A stretch of DNA of 64,000 nucleotides, taken from contig JAHLWZ010000810.1 of assembly GCA_020536535.1 (NCBI GenBank), forward strand, positions 62,001 to 126,000, given 5' to 3'. Under the pieces are notes generated by a model, which ran no database searches, was not told where the DNA came from, and saw nothing but the letters and a program-made list of their open reading frames with translations. This DNA is from Pelomyxa schiedti. Lineage: Eukaryota; Evosea; Pelobiontida; Pelomyxidae. Numbering within the stretch: position 1 is the first letter of the stretch; each line of letters starts with the position of its first letter. Both the position numbers and the translations under genes were made by a program. Shown piece after piece: positions 49,782 to 62,205 of the stretch.

Positions 49782-52477
49782 ATGAGCTACCGGCGACTGA
49801 AGGGCGACGAGGCCGATGACAACCACTCAGGGAAAGGACTGCCGGCTACGAAGATGAGGGGTAGAAGGATGGCCGGGGGCACGCATGACAAAGCGGATGC
49901 GGACGGAAATGGGGAGCTACTGGACATCGACGAGGAAGACGACAGGGGCCGAGGGACGGCTGTTGGTAAGACACCAAAGAGGAGCCGAGACGACGAGGGC
50001 TCGAGATCGGGGAGCCCAGCAGCGGCCAGGGCTGCCAAGCCAAAGAGGCGTGACGGCAGCGGCAGTGCCGCGGGTAGTGGCAAAACGGCAGGCACACGCA
50101 GCGGGGCGGGCAGGGAGGGCAAAGCAAAGGCAAAGGCAACGGGGTCGGCGAGGAGGAAAGGGAGTCCAACTGGGCACAGCAGCGACGACGGCGAACAAGG
50201 CGAAAAAGGAAGGAGGGGAACCCACAAGAAGGACGACAGCAATGAGGACGACAGCGAGAATGATGATGAGGATGAGGATGATGATGATGACGATGACGAT
50301 GACGAAGACGATGACGACGACGACGACGACGAGGACGAGGAGACAAAATCTAGTGATGAGAGTGAGGCACGAGATAGGGCCAACAGGAGAGGGAAGACAT
50401 CAGAGGACGTTTCACCAAAAGCCACCACCACCAACACGAGTGACAGGGGGAATAATGTATCTGCCTTTCACCTTTCGTTGTGTGCTACTCTTACCATTTG
50501 TAGACAAGGTGCAGGGAGTGCACAGCAAAGGATAAAAAAATACGCGTATCCACCTCCAACTCTTGTGTAGCTTAATTTTGTGAAGGTGCTGGAGAAGGAT
50601 CTTGAAAAAGCCTACGATGAAATTGATCTCCTCAAAACTGATGGGCGAGGTTTCCTCCAACAACTATTTTCTTTCTCTCACATTTGTTAGGTTCAGATCC
50701 TTCAAATTTAAGAAGAGACTTGCGAGAAACACTCCGGGAAAATAAAACCAATCTTGTTGAAATGAAGAAGCTGAAGGCTGAGTTAGCAAGTGTTTCAAGT
50801 GAGAAGTCTCAGCTAGAAGATGTAGGATTAATGTGAAATAACTTGTTCCTCACCCTTCTTGAGGACTATGATTCTCTCAAAGATACAAACGAAGAACTAG
50901 AGCGAGAACTTGAGCAATACAAACAGCAGATAAAGGAGTACAAGAGTGCATTATCGAGTCACAAGTCTAAGATGGCCAGCTCCCTCAAAGCAGATCAAGA
51001 TTCTCAAATCAAATTACAGGTAATTACTTGTTCAAGGTCATTTCTCACTGAAGAAAGGATGCAACTGAAGAATCAACAAAATATAAAGAAAGATTGGAAT
51101 GCCTGAGTTCTAAAAATACTGAACTGGAAACGAAACTCTCTGCTGTTGTACAAGATTGTTCTGCCATTATCGAGGAGTTGGACAAGTATCATTTGCTCTT
51201 CTAAGTGCACTTCTACATCTCCCTCACAGTATTAATACAGTGTAAAACTGGAACTTGTAACAGCGAACGAGAACCTTGAAACTCAAAAAACAATCAACAC
51301 AGAATGTACACCGATTACCTTCATCTTTATCAAGTTGAATATTGACAGTGAAGCGAGAAAATGAGCAACTTTCTCTTCGTCTTGAGAGTGCTGAGCAGCA
51401 ATTGCTCTTAGCAGACAGGGCAAATGAGGAATATTTTGAAGAAGTCAACCAAAAACTAGAGGAATATAAAGTAAGTTGCTGAAGCAAGAGGAAATGATCA
51501 ACCAAACTCAGGCATTTTCTGAAACCAAAGTAGCTCAATCAGAATCTACTACTCCCCTACCAAGCACCCGCAAGGTTGTTCCTTCAGAACCACTTCACAC
51601 AGTTGACCAACTGGTTGCAGCTTTAGAGCGGAAAGGTACTTTTATTCAAGTTCACACACTCAGTAAACCCTTTACAGATGTGGAATATGAGGGAAAATGC
51701 AAGGAATACGCCCAGCTGAAGACAGATTTCGAGTGTATCAGTTTGGAGCTTATGAATCTTGAGAAACAAGTTTCCAGCTTGAAACGTGCCAAAACCTCGA
51801 CTGCAACAAAGCCTCACCCACCCATGCCACAAGTGAGTGAATCTAAGGCAATGCATGATCTCAAAGAAAGGCATGCCCGAGAAATCGGTGATTTGGAACA
51901 GATGTATGAGCACACAAAATGACATTAATTATTATATGAGGGAACCACTGGAGCACGACACCCAGGTCAACACTTAAAACAAACACATAGACATTAGACT
52001 CAAAGAAGAGATGAAACGGTCTGAAGGCTATCAGCGAAGTCTCGTGGAAGTAAAAATGAAACTAAAGCAAATAGAAGAGGGTTCTATAGATATTACCCAA
52101 GCTCCATAACACCTTACACCATTCCAGAGGATGACGCCTTGAACCGTGCCAACCAAGAAGTACAGCACTTGAAGCTTCAAATAGGCTTCCGGGATGAAGA
52201 CATTAAACGGTACCTTCTCTAAACTCCTTGTACCTACCCCATTGTTCTGAAAATTGATAGGCTGAACGACGACTTAAACGCGGAGCTCAGAGTAACAGAT
52301 GACTTGCTTGCGGAAAATGAGAGATTAAAAGAGCTTCTTCAAACCAGCAAGGCCAAGACCAATCCAAAACCAAATGCACATTCAGCACAACCACTCAGGC
52401 ATTCCACTGGAGCAACAACCCCAACAACACCAACTAAACACCACCCACAACACTTGCATAACACAATGGCCTGGTAA
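49782..52477 (+). CDS. Long coiled-coil protein with highly charged N-terminus
   Basis: Starts 79 nt after PSMA3 with MSYRRLKGDEADDNHSGKG. The first exon is G+C-rich and encodes alternating basic (KPKRRDGSGS, KAKAKATGSARRKG) and acidic stretches, including a near-uninterrupted Asp/Glu tract at about 50240-50345 with (GAT/GAC)n codons. From about 50585 onward the exons give classic heptad coiled coil (LEKDLEKAYDEIDLL, LRETLRENKTNLVEMKKLKA, NEELERELEQYKQQIKEY, LESAEQQLLLADRANEEYFE, LNAELRVTDDLLAENERLKE). A His/Thr/Pro-rich end stops at 52477. The many short introns are clear. No motor, kinase or other enzymatic domain was seen. It could be a structural, golgin-like or chromatin-linked protein; the charged N-terminus favours a nuclear role, which is inference. 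Confidence 0.75.
50240..50345 (+). repeat. GAT/GAC/GAG trinucleotide repeat tract (acidic run)
   Basis: Imperfect (GAY)n repeat inside the coiled-coil gene coding for about 35 Asp/Glu residues. It creates a long serine-rich open frame on the opposite strand that is an artefact of the repeat. Confidence 0.85.
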
Positions 52478-52564
52478 CCAAAACCTCAACATCACAAAGG
52501 GAGTCACCCTGCACTGTAAATATTTTGCTTGCATTGGCCCAACAAGGCAAAAATTCTTCCCTTT

Positions 52565-55447
52565 TTATTCTTTGATCTTTCGGTAATCACCAGAGTTTGT
52601 CCGTTTGGACCACCCAAACGTGATTACATCAGCATATTCCTGCGGTATTGACTGTGCAATCTCAACACTGGTGATGGCACCTTTGGGATGGTAGGACTGG
52701 GAGGTTACTATATCTGCTATGGTGGATGTTACATCTGCTATAACTATGTTCCGGTTGATGACCGCAACAAGTCCAAATACACTCAGCTGTGTGTGTGTAG
52801 TTAGGCTGGTTTAAATTGCAAGGAACTGGTGGATGGAAAACACACATCGTCAACTATTTCCCACAGAATGGGAGCCAAATGACGAGTCGAGGTATACTTG
52901 AGTCCACGTCGCAGGCGAATTTTAAGTGTGGTAAAGCCTGGTCTGGCATCAAGAAGCGAAAAGGATGCAGATAGACTGTGGGGTGTTGTGGTATTTGTGT
53001 TAATCCTTGTTGGAGTGTGAGGAGTGGCGCCAGAGAGAAGTGCTAAAACGCGAGAAAGGTATTCCGCTGGTTTGCCCTAAAACTGAAGTTGGAATATGCC
53101 CACAGGGGGACAATTTACCGTGTTGATAAGGAGAGATGCTTGGTCGAGAAATAGGGTGGACATATGGTCAGTGGGTGACACTAATTTTTTCATTGCACGC
53201 TCTGTCTGGAGGTCAATGAGACGTTCCTCATTTGGTACAGATATTCTCGTAAACTTGATTCCTAATGCCTTTTAGCTCCTAGCATCATTTTACAAGTTAA
53301 AAACCAGCTTCTTTTTCTATATTCCTCATAGATGGGATATCTTCGTGATAAAAAAGAACAATAGAAGTTCCTTAAGCGATTTTTAGAATAATGAAAAAAC
53401 CATGATTTGGAACCTTCGGCACCAGCACGACCCGTTCTTCCTGCCCTATGAATATACTGAACTGTGGATCTGTAGATAAAAGACAAAGTTAATGCTCACA
53501 CAAAAAGAAAGAAGCAAACAAAGGAGGGGCAGCCATTATAATGAGATCAACTGTGGGGATGTCGAGCCCCCTGCCAGCAAGCTCAGTTGCAACCAAAACA
53601 GAAAATTCGCCCTAGATTCAAGTTAAATTTTTACTTCACAAACACGGAAGGCTACATACTTTTCTAAATCCTTGCAGTCTCTCATCACGCTTTGTTTGAC
53701 TCAATTCCGCGTGGAGTACCCGTGAAACTATTAGTATGAGTAATGAGTCGAAGTTAGAGGTATGTGTACTTTTGCCAAGAGCAGAAGCATAACTTTTCGC
53801 GGATTCAACCGAGTTACAAAACAAGAGAGTTTGTGATTTCCCATAGAACTATACATATTTTAGCTTGACAAGGAGGAGGGAAAAGAGAAACCTTCAATAA
53901 GCGTTGAATAACTTGAACTCGAAACTGCTCTTCACAAAACAGGGAGAGGTGTGTTACAGTAACAGGAAGTTTGACTTCTTGTGTTTCAACAAGGTTCACT
54001 GTTAGAAGGGCTAAGAACAAAGTGGGATATAGGGAAAAAAAGACCAACAACAAAATCAGGTGAAAGGAACTGTTGGGCCACATTCTGTGCCCACTGCCCG
54101 AATGTGGCAGAGAACAAGAGAGTTTGATGGGGTATATCTCTGTGACAAAGTATAAGGCAAAACTAGAAAAAAGGGAGGGAGAAAACTTGAGCTGAGAAAG
54201 AAGTAGCTCTATTTCATATGCATGGATGGGTTCCAGGATTTTATCTGCTTCATCAAGTTGTCTAGTTAAGATACATTTCACCTTTAAAAAGGAGAACGAG
54301 GCAACTGAATGACCAAAAGGATATGAATAACGAATTTGACGCGATCATATCTGAGCACTTCCAACTCTGCCAGTTCAATGATACGTCCGGGTGTGCCAAC
54401 CACGATGTCAACCCCAAGACAGAGGAATTTATCTGAATGGATTAAAAACAAGGAGAGGAAGTGTTGTCGCACATTGGAGGTCGCTTGGAACTCCTCCAAA
54501 AACAGGGCATGTCAAAAGCTTGCCAAGTGAGCACTTCTCGAATTCTTCCGTTGTTTGTTCAGCAAGCTCCCGTGTTGGTTCAAGACATATCACTAGAGGG
54601 GTGCTGGATTTTTTTCGTTGCCAACCAGCACCTCCAGCTTTGGCGCTACTACTTCCACTTCCGCCACTGAGACCAGTGGTAGTCGTACTAGGAGATTCAG
54701 TAGGAACCAGTTTAGAGAAATCGATGCCGGATGCACTAAAGTCCAGCTCTTCTCCAACAAAGTCCTCTGGTGGAAGAGAGTGATCTTCCTGTTCCACTTC
54801 GTTACTGTCTTCGTTACATGTCTCACTGCCTGGGAGGCTCTCTTCCAAAACCTCTGGGGGATTTTCGAATATAGTATGCAGTACAGGTAAAATAAAAGCA
54901 AGAGTCTTTCCACTTCCAGTTTTGGATTGGCCAACCACGTCTTTCCCAGCAAGCACATAAGAGAACAATGCTTCCTTGTGCCCGTTAGAATAAAGTAACA
55001 AGAACCAACCCACCATCATACTTGTATAGGAAAAGGGTCGTTAATTCCCCTGGCAGCTAACATATTCACCAAGTCAGGCAGCAGGCCCAACTTGCTGAAT
55101 CCGTTGTCCACACATTGCACCGCGGCGCCATTTGCGATTTTTCGACCGCGCTTTTGTTTCCGTCTTTCTGGCTTGGCACTCGGGCGTTCAGAACGTGGGG
55201 GGGGCCGCTCCGCGGCGGCGTCTCTTTGGCCCCTTCGACCACTGCTGGCGCTCTCGTCTGCGGTTGTGCCCTCGACGTACTCCTCTGGATCGGCAACGAA
55301 ATCTTCGTGCTTCGCCACTGTTGCGAGGCCCTCGTCGTTAAAAACGATGTGTTTCGATCTGCCACTACTGGCAGTGCTGCTCGTCGTATTGGGCAATACA
55401 GAGGTCTCCCCCCTCGGTCTCTTTCTCACCGGTTCCAAGCCTTCCAT
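52565..55447 (-). CDS. DDX21: DEAD-box RNA helicase, DDX21/Gu-like
   Basis: Start at 55447 ([17 protein letters not shown]). A Lys/Arg/Ser-rich N-terminus is followed by [27 protein letters not shown] (Q motif), [20 protein letters not shown] (motif I, ~54940), [10 protein letters not shown] (Ia), [11 protein letters not shown] (Ib), LDEADKIL (motif II as DEAD, ~54255), SAT (III), [13 protein letters not shown] (V) and [20 protein letters not shown] (VI, ~53440). After the helicase core come NIEKEAGF and a GUCT-like C-terminal segment ([28 protein letters not shown]), which marks the DDX21/DDX50 group. The last exon has [19 protein letters not shown] and stops at 52565. An acidic insertion of ~70 residues lies between motifs I and Ia. 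Function: nucleolar rRNA processing. All motifs are intact. Confidence 0.88.
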
Positions 55448-55695
55448 GTGGTGCTACTACGTGTACCTTTGTTGAATATTGTGCCCTCGTTTTTGATGAC
55501 ACTTCTCCAGCAGTTCGGAGCCCTTCCTCCATACTGGTCGGTCATGACACCGTAGTGCCCCAGCTGGCGGCATCAGGTTCCGAGACCAGCTGGGAGAAGA
55601 AAGACCTGACCCTGTCGATGCTTTTGATTTGTCTTGTTTGCCCGTTGGAATGGAAGAGACATCAAGAAGTTACGGAGAATAAGGCGTAAGAAAGG
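55448..55695. promoter_or_regulatory. Divergent promoter region DDX21-like / STAT-like
   Basis: 248 nt between divergent start codons. No further features recognised. Confidence 0.4.
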
Positions 55696-57468
55696 ATGTG
55701 TAGCACTTTACAGACGTGCGAACTGCGTAGGCTGTTCTGTTACACCTGCGGCTCCGCACATGATATTGCGGCTGTCAGTGTGTACTACAAGTGCGAGGGC
55801 CACGGTGCCTCCCACGCACCAGTCACGCCGCCCGTGCACGAGAACCCCCCGAGCCTGGTTTCATTGTGCGAGCCTCTTCACCGTCCGTGCACGTGCGGGT
55901 GCCCCAGTGCCTCGTTGTTCTTTCGATGCCCCACAGGCCACAACCAGCGGCTCTCCGCCGGCGCCATGCGGTTCCATGTGGTCCTTGCCCCAAGTTCCGC
56001 GGACAGTGCGAGCGGAGCGCATCATCCTTCGCCGCCCATGCCACACGCTCCCACAGCGCCCGCAACAGCACCCGCAACCGCGCCCCCCACTGAGCTGTCT
56101 CCTTCTTCAAGTTCTACACCAACCCCAACAAACTCTGCGGCGAACAAGGCAGCACCGCCGGGCGTCGCAGAGCTGCTGTCACCGCTTTTCTGCCAGGACA
56201 CAGAGTGCGAAGGAGGACTTCCCACGGGGGCGTCATACTGCCCGAGGTTCCCAATGAGGCTCGAGGTCGTGCCGTTCGACCGCGTCCCGCCTTGTGTGCC
56301 CAGTATCAGACTGCTCAATGGGCAGGCAATTATTGGGCACCCTGATTTCAATGCGATGAAGTTCAGGCTCGTGAACATAACAGAAGTGCAGGATGGGAAC
56401 ATAGAAAAATACGAAGGGAACCTGAACCTTGCATTATACAGGAAGTGTCGTGACTCTTTCGTGCAAACCAACATCAGCTATTGTGCGTTTTGTCCCCTCT
56501 CCCTGTTTTTTTTTTACAGTGCCGGGACTCACCATTCCGCAGTGACATCTACCGAATTCAGAAGACAACCTCCGTCGAATTTGCACGTTGAAAACAGGGG
56601 GCACCAACTTCGTGCGTGTGAAATAGACACCGTGGAAGCACTTCCCTCAATGCTTCTTGCTGAACAGTTGTGGCAACGTCTGACCGGGGGTGATACCACT
56701 TCTATGGTTGCGACACTCGCAGTATTGTCTTCCTGTTTTCGACGTGCCCCAGTGCGAGAATGGCTTTCCATTGATGCATGCTCCAGTAAAGTTCCCTTTA
56801 AGTGCCTGGCCATCTCTTACAACAAACCCAGTTTTCCACAATGGCACCGTCACAAAACAGGAGTTCCTCCAGTTGTGTTCATTTTGGTTGTCAGAAGAAA
56901 GTCCCCCAGTTTTTTCCTTTGATCCGGTGAGTATCTCCACCCAGCAATCTTTCAATGTTCTCACTCTGGACAGGCATTGGTTGGTTATTGGAAGTCGCAC
57001 AGGTGTCTCCCTTTCGCACACCGTCTTTCTTTTTAACTTGCTTCCAGTTGGATATGTGGATTCTTTGAGGAGAACAATTACGAGACACTCTTCTCGGCGT
57101 TTCCAAACTGCGCCATACTTCATTTCAGTGGCAGCTTTGCCGGGAGATATGTCCTTAAGTGCTCACCAACACAAGAAGGAGTCTCCATATTTCGCAAAGA
57201 ACGTGACAGCCCGTTCATGGTGGCAGTGCACAAAGGAACACCCACACACGTCAAGCTGCACAGCACCCCAATCACAAGTGCATCATCAGCTGAACTGTCA
57301 CCAGTGACGCTGTCGGGGTGGTACGTGCCTGTGCCAGTTGGAACTCTGCCCACGTTCTTCCCAACACTCCAAGCAGTGATTGAGAGCATCATCCCTTCGT
57401 GTTATGGCTGGATCACTCGTGAAATGCTCCAGGCTTATATGTGCAATAAGCAACACCTGGGAGAATAA
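55696..57468 (+). CDS. STAT-like transcription factor with degenerate SH2 domain
   Basis: Starts MCSTLQTCELRRLFCYTCG. A Cys/His/Pro-rich G+C-rich N-terminal exon gives way to beta-type sequence (FPMRLEVVPFDRVPP, IRLLNGQAIIGHPDFNAMKF, KYEGNLNLALYRKCRDSF) that would suit a STAT DNA-binding fold. Later exons read VTKQEFLQLCSFWLSEE, LVGYWKSH-SWICGFFEENNY, ETLFSAFPNCAILHFSGSFA and GRYVLKCSPTQEG. The run 'L-x-x-Y-W-x-x-x-x-I-x-GF...G-x-x-L-x-FS-x-S-x-x-G' aligns with the STAT linker-SH2 junction (as in YWSDRLIIGFIS...GTFLLRFSDSEIG). The usual phosphotyrosine-binding Arg of FLLRFS is His here (codon 57121-57123). The gene ends in HLGE at 57468. Frame continuity between about 56480 and 56690 is unresolved. 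STATs occur in Amoebozoa and animals. Confidence 0.55.
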
Positions 57469-57562
57469 AAACCCCCAGACCTTCAGTCCCAACGATGAAG
57501 GAAAACGATAGGTTCTTATGATTCCTTTTTTCGGTCTTTGTTGAAATCGGCGCCGGGGAGTA

Positions 57563-60500
57563 ATGCCATCAGCAGCAAAGGGGCCTGTAATAGACGGCAC
57601 CAAGTGGTGCTGGTGCCTGAGGGGCAGAGTTGTTTCGTTCTTGATCTTTTCCCTTGCGTTGCACTGTGCCGCCATCTACTACTTCACGTCGGGGTTTCTG
57701 CTGTCGCGGGTCCAATTGACCGAAACCAGCAATTGCTCCGATTGGCGGAGTGCCATTGGCGGTCACTCAAGTTCAGGGAACTCTTTTCGCGCCGCCGGGA
57801 ACGATGCTGTGTGTGGGCAACAGCCTGTTGTCGACAAAGTCGTAATCCTTTTGGTGGACGCACTTAGGTTAGATTTAACCGATTCTCATTCCCACCCTCA
57901 TTCTCAATTTCGACTTTTTCTGAGCACCTTTTAAGATATGACTTTGTTGCCCCTTGGCCTTCTAAGTCCTCTGGTTCTTGCAACAATTTTTTTAAGTGAG
58001 GCATGAGAATTTGTACTTTGTAACTCACTGAGCTCTTTTGCAGTTGCTCTCCACTTGGAGATATTCCCTACTCCAAGAACTTTCACAACCAAATGATGAA
58101 TATCCAGCAGATCCTGCTGCAAAAACACAATAGTTTCTTGTTTCCCTTCATTGCTGATCCTCCAACTTCCACAATGCAACGATTGAAAGCCCTAACGACA
58201 GGTAGGAGCAAGAAGCTATTTGTCATGTTAATTTACCGAAGGTGGAATTCCAACTTTTTTTGATGTAAGCAAAAATTTTATGTCATCTGAAATTTCTGAA
58301 GACAACGTTGTTCATCAGCTCACCAGGGTACCATTTTGACACTCTTGAGTTAGTTTGAAACTTAATTTTTCTTCCCCAGAATAAGAAAAGAATTACATTC
58401 ACTGGGGATGACACATGGTTGGGATTGTATCCCAACAGCTTCAATGCCAGCTTTCCGTTCCCATCATTTGATGTCAAGGTAAAAAAGTTAGTGGCAGAGA
58501 ATAAAAAAGCTAAGCTGCATTTAGGATTTACATACCGTAGACAATGGTGTCATGAAACACTTTTCTGCACAAATGAAGCAAACCGACTCCTGGGATGTAT
58601 TGATCGGGCACATGCTTGGAGTTGACCACATTGGCCACAGATATGGCCCAAACCATCCCGAGATGACGAAAAAACTCGCTTCCATTGATAATGTATGAGT
58701 ATTTTTCTTGTTGCACGAAGTTGCTCTAAGATATCATTGAAGTTTATCCGGGAGACAATTGATAACCTGCCTCCTAATTGTGCCTTCATCGCTTTTGGAG
58801 ACCATGGTATGACTCAAGATGGCAATCATGGTGGCGGCAGTGAGGAAGAGGTACGATTCTTCCTGAGAGGCCAATAAATTCTCTTCTTAGTGGGCTTTGT
58901 GCCATCTGGCAGGTCTCTTCAGCTCTGTTTGTAGTAATGCCACAAGGCTTGAGATTACAGTCCAACACTGATATTTTGCCCAGCCAAAGATATATCAAGC
59001 AAGTGGATTTGGTTCCCACCCTATCATTTTTACTTGGAGTCCCCATTCCGTATGCCCCTTTCTGAACATTTTTACTACATCAACTCTGTTTAAGGTATGG
59101 AAACATTGGCTCAGTAATCCCTGAGCTATTTCCAAGTGAAATGTTACCCAAGATACTTACAATGAACTCATGGCAAGTAAACAGATACATTCACCAATAT
59201 GTCAAACACACAAATATTGGAGAGGTTGGCTCACTCTCTGAGAGAGAAAAAACCAAAGACCCTGCTGTTTGAATTTCATTGACACACACCACCAGGAATC
59301 TTTGACCAATGCCAACGAAAAGTACAGTGAGATTTCAGACAAGACACTGGTTTCGATGCACTCTTTTTTCTTCCATTATAACACGGTTTATCTTTTGGGG
59401 TGTATACTTTTAGGAAGTACACCTGGACACACACCTACATTACATGAACCAAGTCTTTGAACTGTGTTCACAACTGTGGTCCACATTCAATTACTCACAA
59501 GTTGCTTGGGGAATTGCTATAAGTATACTAACCTCACTTTGTGCTGGTTTGTTCTTGTTGTTACCACCGTATGCTTGGTCCACACCTTTCCTTTTTTAAA
59601 ATATCACTAAATCTAAATTTTACCCTTCCCTCACAAGAGCACCGTTCCCATACCTACATACTGGTCTCGGACTGGTGTTCAGTTTTATCCTTCTATTACT
59701 TATCAAACTACAAGGGTCAACTATGCCATCCCCCATACAGCTTCCAATTTGTGCAACTGGTTGCCCCTCTAATTATTTGACGTTAAGTAATAAGTACAAA
59801 CGAACAGTTGCTGTCTCTGCCCAATTTGGATTTCTTTACTCTACCCTTTTCCGCCTCCACCCATCTGTTTTCAGGACTCTCAGTTACTCCTCCATTGCCT
59901 CTATTACTCTTGTAGTGTTGCAAGTTATCACTTCTTTCTCGAACAGTTACATTGAAGCTGAACCCCAAATAGTCCGTTTCCTTATTACAACGGGAGTGGT
60001 ATGTGCACTTTATCACATAAACTAGGCACTGAACAAAAACGAAGGCAGGAGCTTTTGTGTATAGCTTCATCAGGCTTGTGGAGAAACATCAAGGAGTTTT
60101 GCTAGTTTGGCTGCTTATGATGGTTTTTACGCGAGCTGTACCATGTCTGGGTCAGTTTTCCCTTGAATCTCATCAAGAGAACATGGTGATTCCTGCATCC
60201 ATGCTCACACTTTTATGTTTTGCACCGTTGTGCGCCCTCTATTTTCTGGCATACAAAGTATGTACTCTCATTGTTTCAACACAAATTTCATTTCAATTTA
60301 GGCATTGAAAGCAGCCCGTGGTGTTGAATGGGGATTTATGGCCCGTGTTGTCCTATGCCTTATTTATTTCGCGGCACTTTCTCTGCTTCTATACTGGTGC
60401 ACTGTTGTATTCAGCAACGTAATTCCTGCAGTTGCGCTTCCGGCTTTCATGGGTGGTTCTCTAAGTGTAGCCCTTGCACGATTTGCAATGATAGCTTGTT

Positions 60501-61397
60501 GCGTGTCTCTTCTCTGCGTCTTCATGTTCCCGCCGTTACCCATTTTTGTGGAAATAATTTTCGAGCAAGGTGCTGTCTCAAACCTGCAATTTGGTGCTAC
60601 CAAAGCTGGTTGCCTGCTATTCTGCACCCCAGTGTTTCTATGCTGTGCAACTGCACTTGGACCTTCATCGCCACTGTGTATACTTGCCATGGTGCTGCAA
60701 ATTTGTGCATTTGTCTGGTTGCTGGACAAGTCAAACAGCTTGAAACTGGGAGGAAAATCCATTTGTGCATCTGGATTTGGAGGAGTCATGTTTGCCCTGT
60801 TTGCCCTGCAGCATTATGCAGCCACAGGGCATGGGTATGAGTTGAGTTCAATTCACTTTGATGCTGCATTTGTGTTGTTCAATGATGCCAATATAATAGT
60901 GGGAGGTGCGATTGTTGTACTGAACACATTTGCTGCCCCCATTCTAACTGCAATTGCTCTTCCTGTTGCAGTTGCTTTCATCAGTGACCAACCATTCAAT
61001 CCCGTGAGTTATTTTTGTTTGCTCCCCCTTTCCCCCTCCACCCCGCACTCACCTCCCGTAATTTATAATCAACTGACACCACTCCCCAAAAAACAAAACG
61101 CAGTTCTCGTTCGAACACAAGCTCGCGCCGACGGTCACGGCCTTCAGTGCCTTTTTCAGCCTGTGGCTGAGCACATCGATGCTGGCGGCGTGGGTGTGCC
61201 GCAGACACTTGATGGTGTGGAGGCTGTTTTGCCCGCGCTACTTGTTTGTGGCCGTAATGGTGCTGGTTGTGGACGTTGCTCTGCTGGCGGCTGTCATGTT
61301 TGTTGTCAGAGTTACTGGCCGGTGTGCTGCCAGATACCATTATGGGCCAAAGACTATTGCTAGGATCCAAGCTGGTGGCAACTATTCAACTGAATAG
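57563..61397 (+). CDS. PIGO: GPI ethanolamine phosphate transferase 3 (PIG-O)
   Basis: ER enzyme that adds phosphoethanolamine to the third mannose of the GPI anchor. Signal-anchor near the start (VVSFLIFSLALHCAAIYYF). Phosphatase-like catalytic domain: KVVILLVDALRYDF (metal-binding Asp, ~57845), PPTSTMQRLKALTTGGIPTF (nucleophile Thr region, ~58160-58250), KRITFTGDDTWLGLYP near 58395, IGHMLGVDHIGHRYGP near 58610, and FIAFGDHGMTQDGNHGG near 58795. After LLGVPIPYGNIGSVIPELF a long multi-pass membrane domain follows (59500-61390), ending HLMVWRLFCPRYLFVA and IARIQAGGNYSTE at 61395-61397. The PIG-O-specific blocks (MGDDTW equivalent, and RHLMVWK-x-F-x-PR-(Y/F) near the C-terminus) separate it from PIG-N and PIG-G. 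About fifteen introns. Confidence 0.9.
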
Positions 61398-61508
61398 AGT
61401 AATCTGTTTTTACTCGATAAAGTCCAAGGTAGCAAAATACATTCTAAAGTGACAAACAACAGTCACATTCACTTGTTGTTTAATTCATCTACAATACAAT
61501 TGCCGCCA

Positions 61509-61822
61509 TCAGAGAATCCACTGTTGGTGGTGCCAATGTGTCCCAATCCAACAAAAGATGAAAAGGCCACTCAACAGTACGCCAAAAGAATCTAGTAGTA
61601 GGACGATGAAGCCGCAGCACCAGCAGCTCCCCCCAGCGACGACGAGTACTGCGGCCCGGAGGCAGATGTATACACGCCGCCGGTCCCTGTGGACGTGGGG
61701 TACTTGGTGCCGCCTCTCCTCCTCATGCTCGGCGACATTCGCCCGGTCACTGTGTGCCACTTCCTCCTGACCACGGCCCACGCCTGGGCGGCCCGCACTC
61801 TAGCTGATGTGACTAGCGGCAT
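61509..61822 (-). CDS. Small basic protein with C-terminal membrane segment (candidate)
   Basis: The ATG at 61822 (MPLVTSARVRAAQAWAVV) opens a basic Arg/Lys-rich stretch, MRRRGGTKYPTSTGTGG, then a Ser/Gly/Ala-rich part. A 29-nt GT-AG intron inside about 61590-61620 would join to DSFGVLLSGLFIFCWIGTHW, one hydrophobic span near the C-terminus, with stop at 61509. Size, basic N-terminus, a TGTGG-like segment and a single C-terminal span are reminiscent of Sec61 beta, but the match is weak. An opposite-strand open frame (about 61598-61868) competes with this reading. Treat as tentative. Confidence 0.3.
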
Positions 61823-62205
61823 TACCTGGTGGTTGCGATTATGGGATGTGCCGGTTCTCGGGGACTAGTGTGTCCACTGTAGACTGATGTGGTTTTTTGT
61901 CGTAATGGTGTTCTGTGGGGGCATTGTAAATGTATCACGACACAATTGTTGTGAGCGGGAAAGTACATGAGACTGTTTCTTTGTCGACGGTATCAACGAG
62001 CCACAAGGTTTGTTGTTGTGACTTGTGGGATTTCATGTGTAGGGACCATCGTACGCCTAAGCGTGACTATCGCTGTGACCAACTTGCGGCGATTAGAACG
62101 CTTTCAGATCAAAAACAATCTGAGAACGGAAATTCACCTGAATCTAAAAAATACCATAATACCGAAAACCAAAGCAGAAAAAAAACAACAAAAATAATTC
62201 TAGAG
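61823..62205. promoter_or_regulatory. Intergenic region upstream of Shk-type kinase
   Basis: 383 nt. It should contain the kinase promoter and 5' UTR, plus that of the minus-strand small gene if real. A plus-strand open frame crosses it but lacks any recognisable domain. Nothing else seen. Confidence 0.4.

Noticed and set aside
49787-50437. Long minus-strand serine-rich open frame
   Set aside because: It is the antisense of the (GAY)n acidic repeat in the coiled-coil gene; composition alone keeps it open.
61598-61868. Plus-strand open frame with a hydrophobic middle (VGYLVPPLLLMLGDIRPV)
   Set aside because: No ATG or workable upstream exon in phase (two TAG codons directly precede it). The minus-strand reading has an ATG, an intron and a stop, so it was preferred, with low confidence.
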